DNA from: Megascapheus bottae
Taxonomy: Eukaryota > Chordata > Mammalia > Rodentia > Geomyidae
Direction of reading: 5' to 3'
Assembly: GCA_024803745.1 (NCBI GenBank)
Contig: JANJXV010000100.1
Coordinates: 806,001-870,000, forward strand
Length of the DNA stretch: 64,000 nucleotides
Positions within the stretch are counted from its first letter, which is position 1, and every line of letters starts with the position of its first letter. The translations under genes were made by a program, and so were the position numbers. Positions 11,765-21,604 of the stretch are shown in pieces. The notes under the pieces are model-generated. The model saw only the letters and a program-made list of their open reading frames with translations, ran no database searches and was not told the origin of the DNA.

Positions 11765-11895
11765 CCAGGGGCAACTTCGCGCATGCGCAGATCCTCCCGC
11801 CTGAGAGACATGCGCAAGGCGCAACTTCGCGCAGGTGCAGATCCTCCAGCCTGAGCTGCACAAGGCACAACTTCACGCATGCACAGATCCTCCCA
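11765..11895 (+). repeat. Tandem repeat, 3 copies of 46-50 bp
   Basis: The core 'caacttcgcgca(t/g)(g)gcagatcctcc' recurs with 'caactt' at 11772, 11822 and 11868, giving spacings of 50 and 46. The first copy contains the full NRF1 palindrome. The later copies carry CpG-to-TpG/CpA changes that weaken it. Confidence 0.8.
11778..11789. promoter_or_regulatory. NRF1 consensus site
   Basis: CGCGCATGCGCA fits the NRF1 consensus YGCGCAYGCGCR at every position. NRF1 sites of this quality are typical of unmethylated CpG-island promoters. Confidence 0.55.
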
Positions 11896-12160
11896 AAACC
11901 TACCAGCCCAGTCAAGGCCCCTCGTTCCTCTCAGACCATGAGGCCCCAGCCCCATGCAGGCCCCGTGCAGCCCCCGTGTCGCCCCAACTGGGGTCTCTAC
12001 TCCCTGGTTCATTCACCTGCAAGCCCCGGCACAGATACCTGAAAGACCTGGTCTCTTTCTTCCTCAGGGTCAGGGGTGTTAGGGGTGGGGAAGAGGACGC
12101 CCTTGTCCTTCCTGGGGTTCTTTCTACTTTGAGCGGCTAAACGCGGCCCCTGGTCACTTA

Positions 12161-12163
12161 CCG
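12161..12163 (-). other. Candidate 5' splice site on minus strand
   Basis: Read on the minus strand, the sequence is 'gagcccg|gtaagtgacc', with intronic GTAAGT, a near-consensus donor. It would end a first exon made from the CpG-rich block and read leftward. A second, weaker candidate (CAG|GTGAAT) lies at about 12016 on the same strand. Transcription is not shown by the sequence. Confidence 0.35.
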
Positions 12164-12303
12164 GGCTCCTCAGCTCTGGGAGACACGTTTGAGGCAATGG
12201 CGGGTGTTGAGCTTCACGTGTTTGTGGGGAGAACGGCATCAGGGCCACCTGCTCGCGGCTGCCATCGTGGGCCATGAGCTGGGGGCGTGGCCTTGGCAAA
12301 CAT

Positions 12304-12397
12304 GCATGCTCACTGAGCACCGAGGGCCGTGGCCCAGCGAAGAGCACGCATGCTCAGTGAGCACGAGGGCCAAGGCCCAGTGAAGAGCACGCATGCG
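12304..12397 (+). repeat. Tandem repeat, 2.2 copies of 43-44 bp
   Basis: 'gcatgctca(c/g)tgagcac' starts at 12304 and 12348, and a third partial unit ('gcatgcgg') starts at 12391. The units share 'gagggcc', 'ggcccag' and 'gaagagcac'. The array ends exactly at the purine-rich run leading into AAGATGGC. Confidence 0.8.
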
Positions 12398-13055
12398 GAG
12401 AGGGAAGGAAGATGGCCCCGAGACAATAGGGATGCTGCTTAGCTCTCTCTCACAAAAAGAGAGAACTAAGGAGTCCCACGAGCCAATTATCTTAAGAAAT
12501 CCACAACAACAAACTCAAAAGGCAATGGAGAAGGACTCAAAGTGGAAAAGAAATCCAGATAAAGCTCACATCCAACTTTCTCAAAGAATTCAGAACGCGA
12601 GGACCCCTCCCCCACCTCCATCCGCCAGTTCCAAGCCACAGAATGCGCCAGCGGGCCGGGGGGGAAAAGCGGCAGCAGGCCGAGAAAAGCGGCTGCGGGC
12701 GGAGGGGGCCAGCCTGGGAGCCCGATTGCTGCAGAAACCAACATACAACTGGGCCAGCGAACGGCGGAAGCAGCAGAACCCAGACGCGGAACCAGAACAG
12801 CAAGCAGCGGAACCCAGACTCGGAACACAGGCGACAGCGGAGACCCGAGGGGAGTGAGAGACTCCCCACCACCGTGCAGCACCCGCAGAGGGATGCAGAG
12901 GCGTGAGTAATACAGCGCGTCCCCAAACACAAAGGGAAAGCAGAGCGGTGCCAAGCAATAGAACTTAACTCAGACCCCTCCACCCCGCCCACACAGGCCT
13001 AAAGGCAAAAAGAATACAAGGACGAATCCTAAAGTTGGCTGTGCCTCCACTACCA
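12397..13055 (+). mobile_element. Possible L1 5' UTR fragment
   Basis: 'gggaaggaagatggcc' followed by 'acaataggg ... cttagctc' resembles the 5' start of mammalian L1 elements, where a YY1 site AAGATGGC lies within the first ~20 bases and is followed by 'gaatagg'. G+C-rich text then runs to a late A-rich part ('aaggcaaaaagaatac') like the end of an L1 5' UTR. No ORF1 follows, so this would be a rare 3'-truncated L1. The rival reading is host exon 1. The two cannot be separated here. Confidence 0.35.
12902..12908 (+). other. Candidate 5' splice site on plus strand
   Basis: 'gaggc|gtgagtaa' has the full GTGAGT intronic consensus, with C in place of G at the last exonic base. It sits at the right edge of the CpG-rich block, where a first exon reading rightward would end. 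Confidence 0.3.
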
Positions 13056-13196
13056 GATTTTTGTAGACTCCAACTTACAGGCCAGAAGTTGAGAATTAAT
13101 GGCCCAGTAGATCAAATTAGTCCCATTCCATGTTGTTTAAGCAGCATAGTATTTCTACACATTTGAGCCATCATTTAACAAAACAGAAGACCTATA

Positions 13197-13380
13197 TCAG
13201 GCACCAGTATCTCACACTTACAATCCTAGCTACTCAGGAAGCTGAGATCTGAGGATCACGGTTTGAGGTCAACTTGAGCAGGAAAGTCTGTAAGATTCTT
13301 AAACCTAATTAACCAATAGGAATTCAGAAGTACGGGTATGGCTTGAGTGGTACAGCACCAACCTTAACACCAACCCTTAA
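13197..13380 (+). mobile_element. Composite SINE, B1-like + Geo (truncated)
   Basis: 'ggcaccagtatctcacactt', 'caatcctagctactcagga', 'gctgagatctgaggatcacgg' and the 'ttcttaaacctaattaacc' linker match the copies at 5412, 21392 and 53043. The Geo half breaks off after 'gcttgagtggtacagcacc'. Confidence 0.75.
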
Positions 13381-13394
13381 ATTAATTAACATAC

Positions 13395-13500
13395 ATGTGG
13401 GTCTGTGTATATGTGCACACATATATATTATTGTATATATATATATACATCTATTATGTATGCTGTATACATGCACATGTGTGTGTGTTTGTGTCAGAAG
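13395..13500. repeat. TA/CA-rich simple repeat
   Basis: Alternating TA and TG/CA steps form a purine-pyrimidine-alternating tract with several short TA runs, probably an old microsatellite broken by substitutions. Confidence 0.7.
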
Positions 13501-13768
13501 ACTTAAGTTTAAAATTTAAATTTCCTTAAAACAATGAAACAACTGACCATTCTAGGCTTACAGTCCTGCCTCATGATGATAAGCTGTAGCAGAGTAGAGG
13601 CTTCCCCTCCAGATAAACTACTCAGCTGATCACAGCCCCTGTTACTCCCACTAGTCCCCACTCTAGCCTGTTTTCCTGCCTTAATCCTGTTGAAATCTTG
13701 GCTCTTCCTAAGGTGGTTCTTCAATTACTCTGTGTCTGTGTCTGCACAGTAATTAAAGACTAAACTCA

Positions 13769-13925
13769 AGTTGGGCATGGTAGCACTTGCCTATAATCCC
13801 ATCCTTAGGAAATGGAAACTGAAAGATCTTAAGTTTGAGGCCAGCCTGGAGTACATATGTAGTTATTTCCAAGCCAGCCTAAGCTACATAGCCAGATCTT
13901 GTCTCAAAAAGGAAAAAGGAAAAAA
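13769..13925 (+). mobile_element. B1 SINE
   Basis: 'gttgggcatggtagcacttg', 'cctataatccc', 'tttgaggccagcctggagtac' and a second 'aagccagcctaagctacata', then 'gatcttgtctcaaaaa', give the full order of a rodent B1, including the repeated 'ccagcct' region. B1 derives from 7SL RNA and is transcribed by Pol III. This copy is diverged. The frame through it is not a gene. Confidence 0.85.
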
Positions 13926-14161
13926 AAGTCAAAAATCAGAACAGAAAAGAACAAAACCGATTCGGCTCATTTTGGTGCTCAGAATGAGATTTCTACGTTT
14001 GGACCTTTTTCATTTTCTTCTCATATTTTATTATAATATTCCAAAGAAACTCTCAGAAGGCAATGATTATATCATATATTTTGCATTTCCCACAGCTCTC
14101 CATATAAAACGAAGTACAAAGTAGATAATTAATGATTGTTAAAAGAATGCATGAGTAAAGA

Positions 14162-14182
14162 ATACATATATATATATATAAA
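14162..14182. repeat. Short (TA)n microsatellite
   Basis: A run of alternating T and A is followed by an A-rich stretch. Confidence 0.85.
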
Positions 14183-14290
14183 AAATAAAACAGGAATTAC
14201 TTGAAACATGAAAGCAAGATTATAACAACTGCTTGTTGCTCATGTTTTTAAAAACATGAAATGTCAGTAGTAAAACTATTTGCTTTTAGA

Positions 14291-14425
14291 GGGGTGGGGG
14301 CGGGGGGAGGGAAATGGGGACCAAGACATGTGAAAGGGTATTAATGAATGGGAATTAATGCACCATCTATCTGGAAAATATCATGTAACCCTTCTATTAA
14401 TTACAATAAAATATATGAAAAAATA
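14291..14425 (+). mobile_element. L1 3' end fragment
   Basis: The fragment starts inside the G-rich tract ('ggggtgggggcggggggag'), then runs through 'gaccaagacatgtgaaaggg', the 'catctatctgg' box, 'attacaataaaat' and an A-rich tail. Extreme 5' truncation leaves about 135 bases. It directly abuts a composite SINE. Confidence 0.85.
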
Positions 14426-14434
14426 TTCATTTTT

Positions 14435-14790
14435 GAGCCAGGTTTGAGAGCTCATCTTTATAATTTTAGCTTCTTGGAAAGTGGAGATCAGGGGGTTGAG
14501 CAATTCAAGGCCATTCCAGTCAGAAGTACTCCCAACTCCATATCAGCCAGGGGCCCTGATGGCAAGCACCCGTCATCTCTGGCTGGGCGCACATGGCTTT
14601 TGCCTTCATCCTCAGTGACACATGGGAGCACAGCTAACAGGAATGTAGCCCAAACCTGTCCACCCCAGGCTAGTCCCAGCCTCAAAAATAACCAACATTG
14701 AAAGGGCTTGGAATAATATCTCAGTGGTAAAGCACCAGCCACCAAGCATGTGGCCCAGAGGTGAATTCAACACCTCCAAAATGAATGCAC
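14435..14790 (+). mobile_element. Old trimeric SINE: B1-like, B1-like, ID-like
   Basis: Three units are seen in order. The first is a degraded B1-like head ('gagccaggtttgagagctca', 'gttgagcaattcaaggcca'). The second is a B1-like unit ('ctgggcgcacatggctt' ... 'cctcaaaaataacca'). Last is an ID-like tRNA-derived unit ('gtggtaaagcaccagcc ... gtgaattcaacacc'). The same three-part order occurs on the minus strand at 60490-60785. Open frames on both strands through it are shadows of the repeat. Confidence 0.6.
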
Positions 14791-14799
14791 ACACACCTT

Positions 14800-16570
14800 A
14801 CACAAAACAATACTAGTAGCCTGCTTTTCAGTGCATTAGCTTGGGGAACGATTGTGCCTGAGGTTATTTTCTAATTGATCAGTAAAGCTTATCCTTATCA
14901 CAGTTCTATCTAGTTGATTCTTTTTGAGCTTTCTTTCAGAACTGCAAATCAGTCATTTCAGGACCAGACTAGAGGTACAGCAAAGATTATCCTGAGGCAT
15001 GTAATTTGTTTTAATTTCAGTGAATCCTCAAGAAAAATTTCTGAGACACCTTCAGTACATTTTGACAACCCCTATTATTCTCAATGCCACAAATCATCAG
15101 GAAAATTCTAATATTAATATAGTGTGGAGTTATGAAATATTTGCCCAGAGAATAGTTCATATTAAAATTAATATTTAAAATGGCTTGTTTTCTACCAAAT
15201 GGATTTCATTAATTTCCTACTAACATACAAACATACAGGCCTTTTTCCTGTCTTAATTGTTTAGTAACTAGCATTTCTTCTAATCAAGTTAATCTTAATC
15301 CCTTTAAAGCACAACTTACAGTAATTCCACAACAATGCAGCTAACTAGTAGGTGAGTTTTAGAAAAGATGGAAATAATGGCTCTGTGAGGGTTTTCTAAA
15401 TCATTTTTCATGTATTTTAAAGCCTGCAGGATTCCAAAATTTTTATGACCTTAAAATTATCTCACTTTTTAAACATATAATATTAAACTTGAAATTGTCT
15501 ATGAAAGAAGAAAAATATGTAGGAGGCTGCAAAACATAACAGTATCCCAGAATCAGAGAAAATGTGGACTGTCTGAGCTTAACAGAAAGGCCATCGCAGT
15601 GCTAAGTCTTTTCCTCTTACCTACAGAGACCATGCAGTGAATTTTAAGAGTGCAATCTGATGAAAGAGGAAAAGGAAAGATGCTTAGAGAATATAAACTA
15701 CTCAGAGCATCAGAGTTTCATGGGAAAAGGTACTGTGTTTTAAAATCATATTAATAACACATATGTTCTCTCTAGGTAACACAACATGCATAAAGCTTAC
15801 TGAGTGTTGTACATCTAATAATCCATATGCATAACAATTGGCATTGTTCTTTATATGCCTCTACAAAGTGCCGCTCGGGTTCATCTTTCTCTGTAAGCTT
15901 TTTACTACCCCACACCGAGGAAAGCTGCAGGAAAAAATAATAAAATAGCATATAGGATAGTTGTGATGGACAGCAGTACCTTCCCACAGAACTGGATGTC
16001 TGGTCGACCTCGGTGAAATAGATATTGTTACTTCAGGCCAAGGTGTTAAGTAATTTTGCTCTGTGTGTTCTGAGTACTGGGGAATCAAGTCTCAGTCCCT
16101 GATGGCATTGTAAGTTAAGGTGTAACTGATAAATCCAACAAAATCCAGCCGAAAGAATAGGCATTGTTGATCACACATTGCCTGCCAAACAGCCAACAGG
16201 CTTGATCCGTGTTCTGTTATTTAGTCTGTTGAGTTTTGTGGATGAGTGGTTCAAGTGAAGTTTCCAGTGTTGTTTCTCAGTCTTGAGAAACGTGGATGGT
16301 ACCATCAGTCTCTTCCTCACTCAGTAGTCAAGGGCACATCTTAGAGACACCATTCTGGTTTCTTTGGCAACAGAACAGCATCAAAACAGGGAAGCAACCA
16401 GCAGGACAGGAAGAGCTCTTTCAAGTTCACATCTAAAAACACCACTCCCAGTCATACATCTGGAAAACAGGCCAAGGAAGACACATTTGAAAGATACTCT
16501 GCCTCAATGGGAATTTTGAAAATTATGTAAAGGAATAGGACATTTCCCTTTTGTGGGAGGACAAATTAAT
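14800..16570. other. Unique noncoding block
   Basis: No named repeat is seen. Short frames near 14914 and 15772-16088 have no recognisable domain and no convincing splice context. 16100-16440 is less A+T-rich than its surroundings, but nothing in it can be named. Confidence 0.4.
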
Positions 16571-16572
16571 AC

Positions 16573-17266
16573 ATCATACTAAATCCACTAGGACAACAAT
16601 GTTCATTGCAGCACTGTTCACTATAGCAAAGATATGGAACCAACCTAGATGTCCCTCAGTTGATGAGTGGATCAACAAGTTGTGGTATTTGTACACAATG
16701 CAATTCTATGCTGCTGTCAGAAAGAATGACATCGCCCCATTTGTTAGGAAATGGAAAGACTTAGAAAAAATCCTATTAAGTGAAGTAAGCCAGACTCAAG
16801 GGAACTTAGGCTCAATGGTTTCCCTCATTCGTCATAATCAGTAGAAACCTTGGGCTCTACTAGCAGAGATCTGCAATAGAGCAAAATCTTGATACATAAG
16901 GCCATATAGTATGAAGCTAATTGAAAGGACCTCCAGGACATTGAAACAAAAGCCATATAACGAATGATTGTTGTCCTTAATGTACTATGTTGTCTCTCAT
17001 CTCCTTTGCTGTCCCTTGGTTATCTCATACTGTTATAGTATCTCACTTTATTATCTGATATATTGAATTTCTTTGTATTTGGTTATTTGAAATTTGATAG
17101 GGAAAGGGGGAAAACCAAGACGGGTGGAGGGTGTGGGGGGTAGGGTAATGGGTACCAAGACATGTGAAAGGGTATCAATGTATGTGAATTAATGCACCTT
17201 CTATCTGGCAAATATCATGTAACCCTTTTACTAATTACAATAAAAAATAAATAAATAAAAGAAAAA
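16573..17266 (+). mobile_element. 5'-truncated L1 with open ORF2 C-terminus
   Basis: The frame from 16573 to its stop at 16844 encodes the last ~90 residues of L1 ORF2: 'TMFIAALFTIAKIWNQPRC', 'SVDEWINKLWYLYTM', 'FYAAVRKNDIAPFVRKW', 'LLSEVSQTQ' and a terminal 'SLIRHNQ'. Unlike the copy at 10103, this part has no stop or frameshift, so the element is fairly young. It lacks ORF1, the endonuclease and the reverse transcriptase, so it cannot move by itself. The 3' UTR includes the G-rich tract (about 17095-17145) and ends in an A/T-rich tail. Confidence 0.92.
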
Positions 17267-17502
17267 GCATGTGCACTGTTTTGCTTGCAGGCATAGAAAT
17301 TACATTATTCACAAAATATTTTCTACATAGTAGGTAGGGTAGCTACACTGGACATGAAAGGGCGGGGACAATTAATATGGATGAAACAGTCCTGTTTCAT
17401 TAACTTTCTACCTTATTGTTCATTTATTTCTTCAATTTTGGGTTTGTCTGAGAGATGAGAGACTCTCTTCTCTCTTTGATTATATCAGAATAAAAATAGA
17501 TA

Positions 17503-17625
17503 TTGGTCTGGAGGTGTGACTCAAATACTATAGCACCAGACGTGCAAGCAAGCTGAGCAAATATGAAGCCATAAGTTCAAACCAAGTATTTTCTAAAATC
17601 ATCATCATCATCAATAAAAATAGTA
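17503..17625 (+). mobile_element. ID-like SINE unit
   Basis: 'ggtctggaggtgtgactcaa', 'tatagcaccagacgtgcaagcaagc' and 'catAagttcaaacc' follow the tRNA-like order of the ID unit seen at the 3' end of the trimeric SINEs. A short (ATC)n run sits in its tail. It is diverged. Confidence 0.55.
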
Positions 17626-17699
17626 AATAGCATAAGCTGGGGACAAGGCAGAAAAGTTCATGAAATATTAATTTCTAATTAATCAGCAAAAAGAAAAAA

Positions 17700-17812
17700 T
17701 TCAGAAGTGGAGATGTGGCTCAAGTGGTAGAGCATGAAATAGTTGAAATAGCCAAGTGAGAGCTCAAGGTCCTGAGTTCATGTCCCAGTGGTGCTTCTCT
17801 TAATCAAATATG
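17700..17812 (+). mobile_element. Geo-type SINE monomer
   Basis: 'cagaagtggagatgtggctc', 'aagtggtagagcatgaaat' and 'cctgagttcatgtcccagt' give the right half of the IDL-Geo SINE without its left half. A 5'-truncated insertion or a free monomer would both fit. Confidence 0.65.
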
Positions 17813-17829
17813 AATGCACACATACGCAC

Positions 17830-18715
17830 AGGACTGCCAAATACTCAGCTCACTCCCTCCAGCAGCTCCTGAAACCTGTTATTAGGTTGCAGGTTTGAAG
17901 TCTATAGCAACTCCACATCTCTTAGGCACCTTATTTCAAAGAGGATTGAACAGACGGACCAGGAAAAGACTTAATTAACTAGGGCAGTATTTCTCGAGAT
18001 ATTTGTTGTTGACATTGCAAAAGGGACAACATATTATATTTGATTTCCCATTTTCAAAGCAGAAGGAAAGGCAATCCACAACATAGGAAACATTTCACTT
18101 TCCTTCCTATTTTAATCAATCTTCAAAGAAAGACTGGGGTGGGAACACTTAAAGCATAACTCTGCGGTTATTGAAAACCCCAAGAATGATGAACTTCATG
18201 CATATGATGTTGAAATAACACACAATGAATTGTAGGCACTCTGAACGGCAGTGAAATTTACAACTCCTTTCCTCTGTTCCAAAATAAAATAAGCATTTCT
18301 ATCTTCCCAGCAAGTGGTCTCCAAAATAAATGCTGTTCTCACACCCATGAGCAAAGAAATAACTTGGGGCAAGAAAGCACAGTGTGTTTTTATTTACAAA
18401 TTATATACATCACATCACTTTACTAACATGCTGCCAAATATAAAAATTGAAAAATAAACTGTATGAGATATAAAATGCATAGCATATTAGGCATCTCAGT
18501 ATTTTTCCCCACATTACCTGACATACTGTTCCACATAACTCAAATACTGACTATGATGATGTCTCGTGCATAACTATAAATTTCTACCTCCCTAAATATC
18601 CCTTCCACACAGCTCAAAACAAAAAACTTGAAGACAACTCTTATTGCTGGCATGCCTCTTTTAGAGAGCCTAAAAGGACAGAAATAAGTTGAGACCATAA
18701 ATGATTCTCTCAATT
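17830..18715. other. Unique noncoding sequence
   Basis: No repeat or gene is recognised. Confidence 0.4.
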
Positions 18716-18717
18716 TG

Positions 18718-18885
18718 GGTAGGTACTATACTAACTGAGTGCTTTCCTGGTGTGAGGCATTGTAATGTCTTCTGTTTAATTTTCCCCAAAACTGCATGTG
18801 GTAGATCATCTTCCCAGTTAACAGCTAAAGAAACTGAGGACTAATGTACCTTAGAATTGGCTAGTTAGAAAACAGTAGCAAACTG
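18718..18885 (+). mobile_element. MIR SINE
   Basis: 'actgagtgctttcctggtgt', 'ccccaaaactgcatgtgg', 'cagctaaagaaactgagga' and 'taccttagaattggctagtt' match the MIR core in order (mammal-wide tRNA-derived SINE, not mobile today). Confidence 0.7.
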
Positions 18886-18979
18886 TGTAAGAATCCTTTC
18901 TTGACTGAATTTATTCTGGGTCCATGGCCCGCCAGAGAGAAGCTTTGGATTCCCAAGGGGATCCTTAGCAACAGGGGAA

Positions 18980-19092
18980 GGAGGGGGAAATTTGGGTTGT
19001 CTGGAGGCACAGGGAGATGTCAGGGTTCCTCTCATCTTTTGGTAGAAGCGAGGGATGCTAATATTCTGACGTGGACAGGACAGTCCAAGAAC
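18980..19092 (+). mobile_element. MER-type DNA transposon fragment (hAT-like MITE)
   Basis: 'gaaatttgggttgtctggag', 'gcgagggatgctaatattctg' and 'acaggacagtccaagaac' follow the inner part of the same mammalian nonautonomous transposon seen at 61960. Ends are missing. The exact MER name is not asserted. Confidence 0.5.
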
Positions 19093-19147
19093 ATACCCAC
19101 AGTGCTGTGGAGGGAGAATCAAGAGGTATCAGAGATGAATGACGAGC

Positions 19148-19300
19148 CAGATATGTTCATCACAGTGCAATTTGTAATAGCTGAGTAGTCCAAGACTCAA
19201 TAAATTACAGTGTATCTATTTATCAGAGCTCTGTGGCTACTAGCATGACACTTTATCAAAAGAATAACCATATGAAAAAAATTCACACTTCCTATTTACA
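19148..19300 (+). mobile_element. Ancient L1 ORF2 fragment
   Basis: 'atatgttcatcacagtgcaa' 'tttgtaatagc' then 'aataaattacagtgtatct' parallels old L1 text encoding MFIAVLF followed by the 'aataaattatggtacatcc' block. It is strongly diverged, and the frames across it are not genes. Confidence 0.5.
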
Positions 19301-19309
19301 TGTGCAAAA

Positions 19310-19999
19310 GCAATATTCGCCAAAACATTCATATTCACAAGTCCTAAAAGTAATCTGGTTAGCAGGGTGGTTGTGTTAGAAAAGTATTTATATGTTTATG
19401 TATGCACATGGGAAATACTTTGAAAGACATCAGCCAAATTATTAATTACTATTTGTTGCTGAAGTATAGTAGAGAGTCCATATAAAATATTTTATGACAG
19501 AATCATTATAAATAGCCACACATACCACTGTAAGAAGGAAACACTCATAAGTAATATAATCTATTATCTCAAAGTCCTTATGAATTCCGTAAGCCAAAGA
19601 TTTGATACCCATCTTTTCAGAATGTGTCACTGGCAGCATTTTATTTCATTTTATTTTCTGACATCAAGTTCTTTAATAATAGAAAAGAAAAGCACCAGGT
19701 GTTTCTCACCAGGTGCTTTTGCAATGGCAGCAGAGTTCACTGGTATATTTTTTTCAGAGCCAAAATAACACCTACTATTCACATGCCCTATCTTTAAAGC
19801 CTTCATTGTTTCACTATGATTCAAAAGTGAAGTTACTCACTCCCGCCCACACAGCAAGAACAATACAATCACGACACTGAACTGAATAAATGCTTGAAAC
19901 TTCATAAATAGTAGGTATCTCATCTCAGAATGTCTTATGAGTAGAAATCATTATGATGCTGTCTGCCATATAATTTATCATCATCATCGTTTGGGTTTT
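19310..19999. other. Unique noncoding sequence
   Basis: No repeat or gene is recognised. Small frames overlap on opposite strands near 19580 without a domain. Confidence 0.35.
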
Positions 20000-20163
20000 T
20001 GTTCTGGTACTGGTGATGGATCTCCATCACCTGAGCCATACCACCAGTCCAACATTTTGCTGGTTAATTGGAAATGAAGAATTTTCTGTTTGGACTAGCT
20101 TCAAACTGATCCTCCAGGTCTCAGCATAGTGAGCAGATAGGATTTCATATGACAGTCACTGGT
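20000..20163 (-). mobile_element. Composite SINE, B1-like + Geo, old copy
   Basis: On the minus strand the order is 'caccagtgactgtcatatga', 'ctgctcactatgctgagacc', 'ggaggatcagtttgaag' (B1-like), a linker complementary to 'ttaattggaaatgaag', then a decayed Geo half. It is the diverged reverse-oriented relative of 21392-21600. Confidence 0.6.
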
Positions 20164-20164
20164 G

Positions 20165-21290
20165 TCTTGCTCAGAAGTCTTACTTTATTAGAATACACTC
20201 TAACAAATTACCCTTTATTTTACTGACCAGTACCTCATAGTGACCTGGAAAAAAAAAATACAACTAAAATGGTAGAAAACCTTCAAAAATACCATGAGAT
20301 TTATATCGGCCAAAAAAACCTGCTAAGAACAAGTTTATTCCCCAATACAGATGAAAAATTTGACCTACAGTAGCAAGAAAAACAACAAAAAAGAAACAGC
20401 TGGACAAACACAAAATGGAGAAAGAAGATAAGAATTGTGATTTCTTTCAAAATTGTAATGATTAAATAAAATAAAATTTGCTTATTTTCATCTTCAAGGA
20501 ATCCAAATGGTTTACATTATATCTAGCATACAGACTATTACTAAATAATAACAGTTAACAATATCACAAAGTATAAAGGTTTTCAGAAACATAAAAATGT
20601 TAGAAGGTATTTCAGATACTTCTTTGACTCAAATTAGAGAAGATATATCTAATTATGACATGATATCAAAAGGAATGCTGTATAAACTAAGTAAGCAAAG
20701 ATATTTGCCAGTAATATTAAAAGTAATTCCTGAATGTTTCTCAAGTATGTGAAATACTGAGAAAATCAATGCCTAGCATGACAGTGCCACTTGTCAAAAC
20801 AGTCTGTTAATTATCTTTATCATGCTCATGGCAAAATAGGATACTGTTGGATAAATAACATCTTCACATAATTTAAATCCATGCTATGTTTTATTAATTT
20901 AGATCCTCCGTTTACCCCAAGAGGGGGTGGAGATGATTGGCTACATCTTCTGTTGCAAATATACACAAAGCCTTATTTGCAATGGAACAAAAACACAAAT
21001 TTAGAATTGGATTGCCGAATGTCCAAAACCCAACTCTACTACTTCAGTGCCTGTCTTTGCACAAATTACATAATACTACTGACCTTCCGTTTCTCTATAC
21101 ATTAAAAATAAACAGTGCCAATAATCAGATCCCTCATAGGGTCCGGTAAGAAAAACAATGAGATGTTATTTGTGAAGTTCTGGTAACACAGTAGGGATTT
21201 GATTGCTGTGAATTTTTTTTTATCTCCTTCCCATTGTTACCTTTCTTTCCTTGCTTTCATACCTAGATCTTCACAAGGCAAGTTGATCTG
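20165..21290. other. Unique A+T-rich sequence
   Basis: No named repeat is seen. Two overlapping frames at 20881-21149 lack a recognisable domain. Confidence 0.35.
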
Positions 21291-21299
21291 GAGGGAAAA

Positions 21300-21388
21300 C
21301 AGAAAGAAGGAAGAAATAAAGGGGGGGAGAAGGGAAGGAGGAATAGAGGGAAGGAATGGAGGGAGGGAGGGAAGAAGACAAAGAGGAA
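21300..21388 (+). repeat. GGGA/GGAA purine-rich tract
   Basis: A nearly pure purine run on the plus strand made of GGAA, GGGA and AGAA steps. The Lys/Arg/Gly-rich frame reading through it is low-complexity and not a gene. Confidence 0.85.
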
Positions 21389-21391
21389 TTC

Positions 21392-21600
21392 ACCTTACCA
21401 GAGGCTTACACCTGTAATCCTAGCTACTCAGGAGATTGAGACCTGAAGATGGAGGTTGGAAGCTAGCATGGGACAGGAAAGTCTGTGAGACTCTTTAACC
21501 ACCAAAATTCAGATGTGGAGCTGTGGCTCAAGGGGTAGAACTACAAGGAACAGAGCTAGGTCCCTAAGTTTAAATCCTAGTGCCAGCACCAAAACAAAGA
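21392..21600 (+). mobile_element. Composite SINE, B1-like + Geo
   Basis: 'ccagaggcttacacctgtaa' 'tcctagctactcaggagatt' (B1-like), then 'aggaaagtctgtgagactct', then 'gagctgtggctcaaggggtag' and 'taaatcctagtgccag' (Geo half). It immediately follows the purine tract. The head is close to the consensus, and the Geo half is diverged. Confidence 0.8.
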
Positions 21601-21604
21601 AACT

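Larger units (their letters stand above)
11520..13055. promoter_or_regulatory. CpG-rich island, possible bidirectional promoter
   Basis: This is the only long G+C- and CpG-rich block in the window. CpG is frequent from about 11740 to 12960 and scarce elsewhere. It carries two tandem-repeat clusters (11765-11895 and 12304-12397), a perfect NRF1 consensus (11778-11789), a YY1-type AAGATGGC (12409-12416), a strong minus-strand 5' splice site at 12161 and a plus-strand one at 12903. Host CpG islands driving genes or lncRNAs in both directions look like this. An alternative covers the right half: the text after 12400 can be aligned with the start of mammalian L1 elements, so part may be an L1 5' UTR. 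Open frames here up to 155 codons overlap on both strands, as expected for stop-poor G+C-rich DNA, and no protein domain is recognised. Confidence 0.6.

Noticed and set aside
11656..12347. Overlapping frames of 61-128 codons in the left part of the CpG block
   Set aside because: Translations follow the tandem repeat and change meaning in every frame. The minus frame 12009-12347 crosses a strong splice donor, so at most its upstream part could be exonic.
12393..12992. Several overlapping open frames of 87-155 codons on both strands
   Set aside because: They overlap each other in many frames inside a G+C-rich block, where stop codons are rare. None has a known domain. The block is reported as a CpG-rich island instead.
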